This document shows, piece after piece, positions 50,001 through 56,460 of a stretch of DNA of 64,000 nucleotides. Source of the stretch: Mycobacterium szulgai (GTDB lineage: Bacteria; Actinomycetota; Actinomycetes; Mycobacteriales; Mycobacteriaceae); NCBI RefSeq assembly GCF_002116635.1, contig NZ_LQPW01000125.1:1-64000 (forward strand). The letters are read 5' to 3'. The translations under genes were made by a program, and so were the position numbers. The notes under the pieces were generated by a model. It saw only the letters and a list, made by a program, of their open reading frames with translations, ran no database searches and was not told the DNA's origin. Within the stretch, counting starts at the first letter, position 1. Each line of letters begins with the position of its first letter.

Positions 50001-52733
50001 CAGGGCGCGCCGGTCGAGTTTGCCGTTGACCGTCAGCGGCAGCGACTCGATAAGCATAATCGCCCGGGGCAGCATATATTCGGGCAGCCTGGTGGCGGCG
50101 TGCTGGCGTAGCTGGGTGGTCAGTTCGGCGGTTACCGGATGGTTGATGTAGTCGGTGAGGACGGCCAGTGGGCCGGCGGGCAGGTAGACGTCGGTGAGGG
50201 CGCCGGCGCCCTCGCGCGTGTAGATGACGTCGATGTGGCCGGGGGTGGCTGAGTAGGTGACGGCGGTGGTGTAACCGAGTTCCCGGCCGAGGTGGTGGCA
50301 CTGGTGGGGCGAGACCGCATCGGCGGGTACCGGTGGGCGCAGCTGGTTGGCCGGAGTGTCGCCGGGGTCGTGCTGCACCGCTTGAGCAGTGGCCACATCG
50401 CTCCAGATGCCGGCGTGCGGTATGCCCGTAATACGCAGCGCGCCAGGTTTGTTGGTACGTAAGTGTTGGCCGACAGCGGCCAGGTCGTTCCATTGCCGCC
50501 AGGGGTACTTAGGCACCAGTGCGACGGAGTTCGTGGCGATCGGGGCTTTCCGCAGCACGACGTCGTAGCGGTAGTTGCTGAGTTCGTTGCTCGACTCCAG
50601 ATCTTTGAGCTGGATGTCGACCGCGGCGATGTCGGCGATGTGGCCGGGCAGCGCGGTGAAAAATTCGGGTGTCGCCAATAGTTCGGGTTGACTGAGGATG
50701 TCGCGGCGAACGCGCTCCCGCAGTGTGGCCGCGGGCGCGTCCTGGCTGTCGGTGCAGGCGATAGCCGTGGTCATCGCGGGCAGCAAGGTCAGGTTGCGGA
50801 CGTCTCCGATGAACAGTGCCCCGGCGGGGGCCAACAGTTTCATTGCCGCGGTCAACACGTCGAGCAGGTAAGCCCCACTCGGGAAGTATTGGATGACCGA
50901 ATTGAGCACCACGACATCGAAATGTTGATGGGGGAGGCCGTCGGTGCTGTCTGCGGGTTGGGCCAGCAGACGGACGCGCGGGCCCCAAGGTTGGGTGGCC
51001 ACTGCGTGCCGCAGTTTCTCAATGGTCGGCGCGGAAAAATCGGTGGCCCAATACTCGGCGCAATGCGGGGCGACATGAGCGAGCAGCAGTCCCGAGCCCA
51101 CGCCGATTTCCAGGAGGCGTTGCCCGGACAGCGCCATAATGCGTTGCACGGCGGTTTGGCGCCATTGGCGCATCTGGCCGAGCGGGATCGGCTCGCCGGT
51201 GTAGCTGCTGTTCCAACCGCCGAAGTCCTCGCCGAATTCGGTTGGGGCACTGGACTGTAACGCTTCGGAGTACAGCTGGTCGTAGATGGCTTGCCATTGT
51301 TGGACTCGGTGGGCTTCGTCGTCGGGATGGCGGGTGCGGTCTGGCTGATGATCGGGAACCACGTAGGCGACCAATTGCGTGTCGGCGGCGCAGGTGTGGG
51401 TGACTACGACTGCTTGCGCAACGTCGGGATGGCTGGTGAGGACTGCTTCGATTTCCGCGGGTTCGATGCGGTAGCCGCGGATCTTGACCTGCTCGTCGGC
51501 GCGCCCGACGAACTGCAGCTGCCCTTCGGCGTCCCAGCGCACCACGTCTCCGGTGCGATACATGCGCCTGCCCGGCGCTCCGAACGGGCACGCGACGAAC
51601 CCCGCTGCGGTCAGTCCCGCGCGGCGCAGGTATCCATAGCCGACGCCGGCGCCGGCCACATACAGTTCCCCGGCCACGCCGGTGGGCACCGGGCGCAATT
51701 CCGCATCCAACACGAATAGCGCCGCGCCCGGCACCGGGGACCCGATGGGCGGTGTTCCCGAACCCGGCCGCAGCGGCGCGCTGGCCGCCACGCATAGCAT
51801 GGTCTCTGACGGACCGTAGGCGTTAATCATCACCCGACCGGGGGCCCACCGGTCGACCACTTCGGCCGGACACGCCTCACCGCCGACGACCAGTGTCGCC
51901 GACTCTAAGCCCTCTGTTGCTAGAAGTGCTGCGGCAGAAGGTGTTTGACTCACCACATCAACGTGCTCGGCGACCAGTAAGCGGTGCAGATCGGTCGCAG
52001 AGCGGGTAATGTGCTCGGGCACCACCAGCAGCCGGCCACCGTGCAGCAGCGCGCCCCATATTTCCCAGACCGAGAAATCAAAGCCATACGAATGGCACTG
52101 GCTCCAGGTTTGGCCTGCGGTATGGGTGAACAGCGCCGGCGCTGCCATCAGCTGGGTGACGTTGTGGTGGCTGATGGCCACGCCTTTGGGTGTCCCGGTC
52201 GTGCCCGAGGTGTAGATGAAGTACGCGATGTCATCGGCGTGCGGCGGCGTCAGAGCGTGACTGCCGTCGGCAATGGTGGCCGCGTCTTCAACGTCAATCA
52301 CCGCGACGGCGTGGCCGGCCAGCCGGCCGCCCGATCCGCCGATGGTCAGCGCTGCTGCTGGGGCGGCATCGTCGAGCATGAACCCGATGCGGGCATCCGG
52401 CAGAGCCGGGTCGATTGGCAGGTAGGCTGCCCCGGTTTTAAGTACGGCCACGATCGCGATCACCGCATCAGCGCAGCGCTTGGACAACAGCGCCACGACG
52501 TCGCCGCGACCGATCCCGCGATCAGCCAGCGCGTGCGCAAGCCGATCGGCCGCCGCGTCAATCTCGCGGTAGCTCAGCGTGATGCCGTTACACGTCAGCG
52601 CCGCCGCGTCCGGAGTGCGAGCTACCTGGGCAGCGAACAACTCCGGTAACGGCGGCGGGGCTGGTTCGCGCTCTCCGGGTGCTGTCTCCAGCCGAGGGCG
52701 GGTCATCGACAATGCCGGTTCCGTCGTCGACAC
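44001..52733 (-). CDS. two-module N-methylating nonribosomal peptide synthetase
   Basis: A 2910-residue NRPS: A1(MT1)-T1-C1-A2(MT2)-T2-C2. A1 (about 30-465) has YTSGTTGTPKG near 173 and RGYRIEPAEIE near 419; MT1 (about 470-830) with LLEIGVGSGLLL near 539 sits between motifs A8 and A10; NGKLDRRALP near 906; T1 DLGGHSLSAT near 954; C1 with HHIAADG near 1144. The second module repeats the order: A2 from about 1485, MT2 SAM motif near 1998, A10 near 2359, T2 near 2411, and C2 (about 2474-2890) with HHIAADG intact. The N-MT signature SSYTG(E/K)PIPL is present in both. No thioesterase, reductase or MbtH-like gene. Pocket residues read by eye: A1 D-F-W-S-V-G-A-L-C; A2 D-I-W-I-V-G-Q-M-Y. It starts GTG at 52733. 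Predicted product: an N-methylated dipeptide unit released or oligomerised by C2. It is flanked by repeat cassettes. Confidence 0.93.
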   Translation of the reverse strand: MSTTEPALSMTRPRLETAPGEREPAPPPLPELFAAQVARTPDAAALTCNGITLSYREIDAAADRLAHALADRGIGRGDVVALLSKRCADAVIAIVAVLKTGAAYLPIDPALPDARIGFMLDDAAPAAALTIGGSGGRLAGHAVAVIDVEDAATIADGSHALTPPHADDIAYFIYTSGTTGTPKGVAISHHNVTQLMAAPALFTHTAGQTWSQCHSYGFDFSVWEIWGALLHGGRLLVVPEHITRSATDLHRLLVAEHVDVVSQTPSAAALLATEGLESATLVVGGEACPAEVVDRWAPGRVMINAYGPSETMLCVAASAPLRPGSGTPPIGSPVPGAALFVLDAELRPVPTGVAGELYVAGAGVGYGYLRRAGLTAAGFVACPFGAPGRRMYRTGDVVRWDAEGQLQFVGRADEQVKIRGYRIEPAEIEAVLTSHPDVAQAVVVTHTCAADTQLVAYVVPDHQPDRTRHPDDEAHRVQQWQAIYDQLYSEALQSSAPTEFGEDFGGWNSSYTGEPIPLGQMRQWRQTAVQRIMALSGQRLLEIGVGSGLLLAHVAPHCAEYWATDFSAPTIEKLRHAVATQPWGPRVRLLAQPADSTDGLPHQHFDVVVLNSVIQYFPSGAYLLDVLTAAMKLLAPAGALFIGDVRNLTLLPAMTTAIACTDSQDAPAATLRERVRRDILSQPELLATPEFFTALPGHIADIAAVDIQLKDLESSNELSNYRYDVVLRKAPIATNSVALVPKYPWRQWNDLAAVGQHLRTNKPGALRITGIPHAGIWSDVATAQAVQHDPGDTPANQLRPPVPADAVSPHQCHHLGRELGYTTAVTYSATPGHIDVIYTREGAGALTDVYLPAGPLAVLTDYINHPVTAELTTQLRQHAATRLPEYMLPRAIMLIESLPLTVNGKLDRRALPVPQYLSSSAYQAPRNPCEHNLAQLFSEILGVARIGINDSFFDLGGHSLSATRLIMRIRTELHAEVPIRVIFETPTPAALADWITAQPAQPAQIPLTPRPRPPRIPLSYAQSRLWFIYKYEGPSATYNVALAARLIGRLNSAALVAAIGDVVARHESLRTVFAEAEGVAWQQILSAEAVRVPVATHKVSDGSEAAAAVASAAQYHFNLNTEIPIRADLLQISDTEHVLVLVVHHIAADGASFVPLARDLSVAYTARCAHRPPDWSPLAIQYADYTLWQQEVLGGDDDPDSMMSAQVAYWRGELAGAPEQITLATDRPRPARQSFRGGVVSFRIDSTLREQLQQLAHDYGATMSMVLQAALALLLRKLGAGDDVTIGGPIAGRTDQALADLIGFFVNSWVLRFNVSGNRGFTELLEQVRAKALAAYENQDAPFERLVELINPRRSTAYHPLFQVAFALQNNPLPEVELPGLGIEFLPAPTGTAKFDLFINLMDLPTSSRHPQPLPGTIEYATDLFDRATVKRFADYFLRVLRDITDNPHRQIDLVDVLNEAEREQMLTRSNADLITAPKMTVPEAFTAQVARTPDAPALTCDGVTLSYRELEFAADRLAHMLAGRGIGRGEVVALLSGRCADAVIALLAVLKTGAAYLPIDPALPDARIAFMLADAAPVLALTTAGLAPRLEAHHVPVIDISAPGTESDGAAPNGRPPRAEDIAYLIYTSGTTGTPKGVAISHHNITQLLTAPGLFTPSSGQATTQCHSYGFDISVWEVWGALLHGARLVVVPEQITRAPAELHRLLIAERVDVMIQTPSAAAVLVPQGLDSVTLVVGGEACPAEVMDRWAGGRMMINQYGPSETTMYVASTPLRPGLGAAPIGSPVPGAALFVLDAGLRVVPVGVPGELYVAGTGVGYGYLGRAGLTAARFVACPFGAAGLSGKRMYRTGDVVRWTTAGQLQFVGRADEQIKIRGYRIEPAEIEAVLRRHPQVAQAVVVVHTGAADPHLVAYVVRDRQATLTRTPEQESGLVRQWQGVYDRLYSGQLHAGPTGVDDFSGWNSSYTGKPIPLDQMQQWRDAAVQRIRSLGGRRVLEVGVGSGLLLSQLAPHYDQYWATDFSTPTIDALRHAVAARPWADRVRLQAQAADVIDGLPTGHFDVVVLNSVVQYFPSAAYLLDVLRTAIQLLAPGGALFIGDIRNLTLLSAFTTAVACANATDADPAAAIREQVRRDLLTEHELLLAPEFFTTVTGHLPDVGPVDIRLKEMESVNELSNYRYDVVLRKTPASAHSVAQVPSQPWQQWGNLDALRDYLDTQRPDELRVTAIPHAGIVAELAIADTLQRAADHTPLGLLNTQPPPNAVSPASCRQLGQQLGYATAVTYSPTPGLIDVIYTRAEASALTDVYLPANPAGRLTDYVNDPGTTDLANQLRQYSMAQLPDYMVPAKIMLIDSVPLTVNGKLDRRALPNPEYFSTTAYQAPRTHHEHTLTELFSQILGTARIGINDNFFDLGGHSLSATRLAVRIRTELNAEVPIRVIFESPTPAALAEWITTQPAYAATELVPRPRPAQIPASYAQRRMWDMHHLAPEIPVFHMPLALRLGGKLDVEALTHALTDVLNRHEPLRTVFADADGDLRQVVLTAADADIGWQIVDATGWSAERLHESLTAAASLTFDLSTQIPLRTKLFRVNDEEHILAITVHHIAADGWSLAPLAFDLNAAYRSRRAGRAPSWAALPVQYADYAVWQRDYLGDPDDPQSRVGTQLRYWERTLAGLPDRLRLPTDRPYPAVADYRGDTIAVHWSAELHAQIARTAREHKATGFMVVHAALATVLSEVSGSSDIPIGINVAGRGHPLLDDLVGTFSNSMVLRTDLGDGATFSQLLAQVRARTLAAFDHQDVPFGVLLDRLNPTQSRSHTPLRQVMLVWHNTETVKWALEDLDVTEAPLHTHVGRMDLVLSLNENFGVTGVPGGITGVVEYRTDVYDATTIETWMARLETLLATETARRGSHFSG

Positions 52734-52993
52734 ACCATCAACAGTCGATTTTCCTCATTCGTTGCGAGTTGTTCACGCGCCAAAGATATTCCGTGGCGGG
52801 CACTCGAGTAATGCTGCACGCCAAGGTTGCAATATGCAATGGCTACAATCGGTGCTGGCGGGTTTCTCCCCCGATTGGGGGATACGAACTCGGCGCGATA
52901 TCGGCTGTTCGGCGGATGGTTTCGCAGCGCGTGTTGCGGCATAGTCGCCATTGATCGCACACCCGCTCTCGGCTGAAAGGCGGGGGTGTAGCC

Positions 52994-53038
52994 ATGTCGC
53001 ACGAAATGCTGTACAGCGAGCAAGAATTCAGCGTCTAG
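52994..53038 (+). pseudogene. truncated copy of the small peptide gene (14 codons)
   Basis: Begins MSHEMLYSEQEFSV and stops. Compared with the left copy, the stretch between GAATTC and the shared end CAACATCGACG(g/c)CTGA is 4 bases shorter, which shifts the frame and exposes TAG at 53036-53038. The downstream block is still recognisable but no longer in frame. The N-terminal residues keep chemical character (L to M, F to Y, E to Q), which suggests past selection on the peptide. It could still make the 14-residue peptide, since the ribosome binding site is intact. Confidence 0.6.
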
Positions 53039-53080
53039 GGATTCTGGCGGTCGGCAACATCGACGGCTGAGTGGATAATT

Positions 53081-53135
53081 GGCCCGGCGAAGCTCGCATG
53101 ACCAATGACCCCGGGTGTGCTCGCCTCGCCGGGCC
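53081..53135 (+). terminator. hairpin after the right small peptide gene
   Basis: GGCCCGGCGA at 53081-53090 pairs perfectly with TCGCCGGGCC at 53126-53135, loop 35 nt, followed by GTTGT. Counterpart of the hairpin at 43982-44032. It lies 50 bp from the end of the convergent PPOX-type gene and could serve both transcripts. Confidence 0.6.
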
Positions 53136-53185
53136 GTTGTCGTAGCTGGAAGTCTCCGATCTGCTCATCGGAGTCGGTATCCGGC

Positions 53186-53674
53186 TCAATGCTTGCGCAC
53201 CAACTTTTCTGGCTCACCCGGTTTCCACACGGTGATGTCGAGATGGTCGCCTTTGACTTCGACCGCCGACGCTCCGGTGATTTCGGTGCCGAAGAACGCG
53301 AACTCCTGTTCGCGCAAATCGAATCCGGTCTCCTCGAACAGGTTTTCGGCGAATCTTTGACGCAGCGCGTCGTCGGTGACGCTGTGCGCAAGGCCCCACA
53401 GCTTGGCGTCGCCGTCGGTCACCTTGGGGTCCGCGGTCGCGGTGTGCAGACAGAAGCGCGGGTCACGCTCGAGGTCGCCGAACTTGGTGGTGGCCGGCAT
53501 TCCGGGCAGCCACAACCGCTCCTCGAAGACCAGCGGCTCCATTGGGCTGATCCGCGGAAATCCGTCCCTTCGCAGAGTGGCCAGCAGACACAGGTTTCCG
53601 GTGGCGCGATGGCGGCGCGCGAAAAGGGTGGCGATGTTGGGGGCTTCAGCGATGAACTCGGTCCAGGCGGGCAT
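53186..53674 (-). CDS. pyridoxamine 5'-phosphate oxidase-fold protein
   Basis: A 162-residue split-barrel flavin-binding protein of the PNPOx-like family: NLCLLATLRRDGFPRISPMEPLVFEERLWL forms the cofactor-binding sheet, followed by DLERDPRFCLHTAT. Mycobacterial relatives bind FMN, F420 or haem and reduce various substrates; the cofactor here is not clear. Start ATG at 53674, 9 bp downstream of maf on the same strand, so it is the last gene of the accD5-accE5-maf operon before the repeat cassette and the NRPS. Confidence 0.82.
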   Translation of the reverse strand: MPAWTEFIAEAPNIATLFARRHRATGNLCLLATLRRDGFPRISPMEPLVFEERLWLPGMPATTKFGDLERDPRFCLHTATADPKVTDGDAKLWGLAHSVTDDALRQRFAENLFEETGFDLREQEFAFFGTEITGASAVEVKGDHLDITVWKPGEPEKLVRKH

Positions 53675-53683
53675 GGCCTCAGA

Positions 53684-54343
53684 TTAGGCCGGTTGTCCGA
53701 CGGGGTTGGCCGCCCACAGCGCGGCCATCGACAGGCCCATCTGCTGCAGCAACGATCGCAGCAACGGCAGGCTCAGCCCGATCACGTTCGACGGGTCGCC
53801 CTCGATCTTGTCGATGAACCAGCCGCCCAGGCCGTCGAGGGTGAATCCGCCCGCCACACGCAGCGGTTCCCCGTTCGCCAGGTACGCCTCCAGATCGGCG
53901 GCAGAGGGTGTTCCGAAATGTACTGTGGTGGTTGCTGTTCGGACCTCGCGATCGACGATTCGGTTGTCCAGCAACCGGATAACGCAATGCCCGGTGTAGA
54001 GCTGACCGGCACGGCCGGCCATCGCCCGCCATTGTTCGCGCGCCCCGTCGATCGTCTCGGGCTTACCACATAGCCGGCCGTCGAGGTGCAGCATCGAATC
54101 ACAGCCGATGACAACGCAATCCGCGGCGACCAGACTGTCCGGGGCGGACAGTGTGGCGGTCACCTGAGCGGCCTTGGCCTGAGCCAGCACGCTTACCACT
54201 GCGTCGGGCCCCGCGTCCGCGCCCGCACCGGCGCTCACCACGTCCTCGTCGACGCCAGACACCACCACCAGCGGGTCGATGCCCGCCTGGCGGAGCGCTT
54301 TGAGTCGACCGGGTGAGGCGGATCCCAGCACCAGCCGGGTCAT
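53684..54343 (-). CDS. maf: Maf-type nucleotide pyrophosphatase
   Basis: A 219-residue Maf protein. Family motifs SASPGRLKALRQAGI near the N-terminus, GCDSMLHLDGRLCGKP in the middle, and VAGGFTLDGLGGWFIDKIEGDPSNVIGL are present. Maf enzymes hydrolyse dTTP, UTP and modified nucleotides to monophosphates as house-cleaning enzymes. The ATG overlaps the accE5 stop by 4 bp, so it is coupled to the carboxylase operon. It corresponds to Rv3282 of M. tuberculosis by order. Confidence 0.92.
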   Translation of the reverse strand: MTRLVLGSASPGRLKALRQAGIDPLVVVSGVDEDVVSAGAGADAGPDAVVSVLAQAKAAQVTATLSAPDSLVAADCVVIGCDSMLHLDGRLCGKPETIDGAREQWRAMAGRAGQLYTGHCVIRLLDNRIVDREVRTATTTVHFGTPSAADLEAYLANGEPLRVAGGFTLDGLGGWFIDKIEGDPSNVIGLSLPLLRSLLQQMGLSMAALWAANPVGQPA

Positions 54344-54600
54344 CGGCGCATATGGGTCATTTCCTGCAGGGTGATGCGCTGCCAGCTGAAGATGGGGTAG
54401 CGCAACTTGTCGACCGGCAGTCCCCAGCGGGCGGGCTCGGGCGGAGGCGGCGGCGGCGGGCCGCCGACGCTGCCCAGCACCGCGACGAGCGCGGCCAACT
54501 CCTGATCGGTGGGGTGTCCCTTAAGCACCTGCAGATGCGGCTCGTGCGGGTGCTGCGGCTCATGCTGCAGCGGCTCGCCGCTGGTTTGCTCGTCCGTCAT
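54340..54600 (-). CDS. accE5: acyl-CoA carboxylase epsilon subunit AccE5 (short form)
   Basis: An 86-residue protein with the AccE core: LQVLKGHPTDQELAALVAVLGSVG, then a proline run and the tail ARWGLPVDKLRYPIFSWQRI. In M. tuberculosis AccE5 binds AccD5 and stimulates the AccA3-AccD5 complex; there it is about 177 residues because of an N-terminal repeat region. Here the N-terminus is short with a small HEP-type repeat (LQHEPQHPHEPHLQ). It is coupled at both ends: its ATG overlaps the accD5 stop and its stop overlaps maf. Confidence 0.88.
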   Translation of the reverse strand: MTDEQTSGEPLQHEPQHPHEPHLQVLKGHPTDQELAALVAVLGSVGGPPPPPPPEPARWGLPVDKLRYPIFSWQRITLQEMTHMRR

Positions 54601-56237
54601 AGCGGTATGTTCCCATGCTTTTTCGGCGGCACCTGCGCGATCTTGCGTTCCAGCAAGCGCAGCGCGGTGCCGATGTAGCCCCGCGTGTAGGACGGCGGGA
54701 TCACCGCATCGACATATCCACGTTCGGCGGCGATATATGGGTTGACCAGGGTGTCCTCGTACTCCTGCTGAAGCTGTAAGCGAAGCGCGTCTACGTCTTC
54801 GCCGGCTTCTGCCGCCTCCTTGAGCTGCTGGCGGTACACGAAACCGACCGCACCAGAGGCCCCCATGACCGCGATCTGCGCGGTCGGCCAGGCCAGGTTG
54901 ACATCGCAGCCCATGTCCTTGGAGCCCATCACGCAGTACGCGCCGCCATAGGCCTTACGGGTGATGACGGTAATCTTGGGGACGGTGGCCTCGCCGTAGG
55001 CGTAGAGCAGCTTGGCGCCGCGCCGGATGATGCCGTTGTACTCCTGGCCGGTACCGGGCAGGAACCCTGGAACGTCCACCAGCATGACGATCGGGATGTT
55101 GAAGCAGTCGCAGGTCCGCACGAACCGGGCCGCCTTCTCCGAGGCGTCGATGTCCAGGCAGCCGGCGAAGTGCGTCGGCTGGTTGGCCACGATGCCCACC
55201 GGCCGGCCCTCGATGCGGCCGAACCCGACGACGACGTTCTGTGCGTAACCCGCTTGAATTTCCAGGAATTCGTCCTCGTCGAGGATGCGCGTGATCACCT
55301 CGTGCATGTCGTAGGGCTGGTTCGGCGAGTCCGGGATCAGCGTGTCCAGCTCGAGGTCTTCGTCGGTGAGATTCTCCTCGATGGGCCCGACGGGTTCGGT
55401 GGCCTGGTATCGCGGTGGATCGGTGGCGTTGTTCGGCGGCAGATAGCTCAGCAGGTCGCGCACGTAGTCGAAGGCGTCCTGCTCACCGGAAGCGACGTAG
55501 TGCGCCGTCCCCGACTTGGCCATGTGGGTGTGGGCGCCGCCCAGTTCCTCCATGGTGACGTCCTCGCCGGTGACGGTTTTGATGACGTCGGGTCCGGTGA
55601 TGAACATCTGGCTGGTCTGGTCGACCATGATCACGAAGTCGGTCAGCGCGGGGGAGTAGACGTGCCCACCGGCGGCGGCGCCCATGATCAGCGAGATCTG
55701 CGGGATGACGCCGGAGGCCAGGATGTTGTTGCGGAAGATCCGGCTGTAGAGGCCCAGCGAGACGACACCCTCCTGGATGCGCGCGCCGGCGCCGTCGTTG
55801 ATGCCGATCAGCGGGCGGCCGGTCTTGACGGCCAGGTCTTGCACCTTGACGATCTTCTCGCCGTACACCTCGCCGAGGCTGCCGCCGAACACTGTGGCGT
55901 CCTGGCTGAAGATGCAGACGTCGCGGCCGTCGATGGTGCCGTAGCCGGTGACCACGCCATCGCCGACCGGCCGGTTGTTCTCCAGCCCGAAGTTGGTGCT
56001 GCGGTGCTTGGCCAGCGCGTCCAGCTCGACGAACGAATCCTCGTCCAGCAGCGCGTAGATGCGCTCGCGAGCGGTCAACTTGCCCTTGGCGTGGACCTTG
56101 TCGACGGCCGCCTCACCGACCGGATGCAGCGATTCTTCCCGGCGCTTGTGCAGCTCGGCCAGCTTGCCCGCGGTGGTGTGGATGTCGATGGTGTGCTCTG
56201 CGGCGGGCTCTGCCGTGTGGTCGGTAACGCTTGTCAT
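54597..56237 (-). CDS. accD5: acyl-CoA carboxylase beta subunit AccD5
   Basis: A 546-residue carboxyltransferase of the propionyl-CoA carboxylase type. It transfers CO2 from the biotin of AccA3 to propionyl-CoA (and acetyl-CoA), giving methylmalonyl-CoA for multimethyl-branched lipids. N-terminal (about 30-280) and C-terminal (290-540) crotonase-like halves are present, with the oxyanion glycines in GAGARIQEGV, IMGAAAGGHVYSP and GAYCVMGSKDMG. The ATG at 56237 (MTSVTDHTAEP) matches the known start; GAGAGGAG lies 8 nt upstream. It is divergent from the PPE gene across 223 bp. Confidence 0.96.
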   Translation of the reverse strand: MTSVTDHTAEPAAEHTIDIHTTAGKLAELHKRREESLHPVGEAAVDKVHAKGKLTARERIYALLDEDSFVELDALAKHRSTNFGLENNRPVGDGVVTGYGTIDGRDVCIFSQDATVFGGSLGEVYGEKIVKVQDLAVKTGRPLIGINDGAGARIQEGVVSLGLYSRIFRNNILASGVIPQISLIMGAAAGGHVYSPALTDFVIMVDQTSQMFITGPDVIKTVTGEDVTMEELGGAHTHMAKSGTAHYVASGEQDAFDYVRDLLSYLPPNNATDPPRYQATEPVGPIEENLTDEDLELDTLIPDSPNQPYDMHEVITRILDEDEFLEIQAGYAQNVVVGFGRIEGRPVGIVANQPTHFAGCLDIDASEKAARFVRTCDCFNIPIVMLVDVPGFLPGTGQEYNGIIRRGAKLLYAYGEATVPKITVITRKAYGGAYCVMGSKDMGCDVNLAWPTAQIAVMGASGAVGFVYRQQLKEAAEAGEDVDALRLQLQQEYEDTLVNPYIAAERGYVDAVIPPSYTRGYIGTALRLLERKIAQVPPKKHGNIPL

Positions 56238-56460
56238 ATGCGCTGCTCCTCTCCCCCGCAAGCGGGAGCTGCCCCCACATCGCTCTTTTGCTCTGCATCG
56301 TCGTCAGCGCGTGTCATGGGAGTCGATGTTATCGGCAGCCTCATAGTCGCTCGGTCTGGCGCCCCACACAATTCCGCCAAATGGTGGAGCAAACGCTCCG
56401 ATCGGGGTTACGATCCGCGAAGGCCACTGACAGCACTCCGATTGAAAAGGAGTGGCCCTG

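Larger units (their letters stand above)
52867..53149 (+). repeat. direct repeat cassette, right copy
   Basis: Second copy of the cassette at 43764-44042. It begins TCCCCCGATTGGGGGATACGAAC (a perfect 5-bp stem CCCCC-gatt-GGGGG in this copy), continues with ATAGTcGCcATTgATCGCAC, a GGCGGGGG ribosome binding site, ATGTCGCACGAA, GAATTC, CAACATCGACGgCTGA, the hairpin and CGTAGCT. Identity to the left copy is highest around the ATG and the hairpin. It lies upstream of the NRPS start and so also contains or borders the NRPS promoter. Confidence 0.78.

Noticed and set aside
44001..53149. MbtH-like helper, transporter or export gene belonging to the NRPS
   Set aside because: No frame in the flanks shows the MbtH pattern or transporter motifs, so helper functions must be supplied from elsewhere.
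43726..53185. Insertion sequence, transposase or integrase next to the NRPS
   Set aside because: No such gene or terminal inverted repeat was seen in the flanks; the only boundary structure is the pair of direct cassettes.
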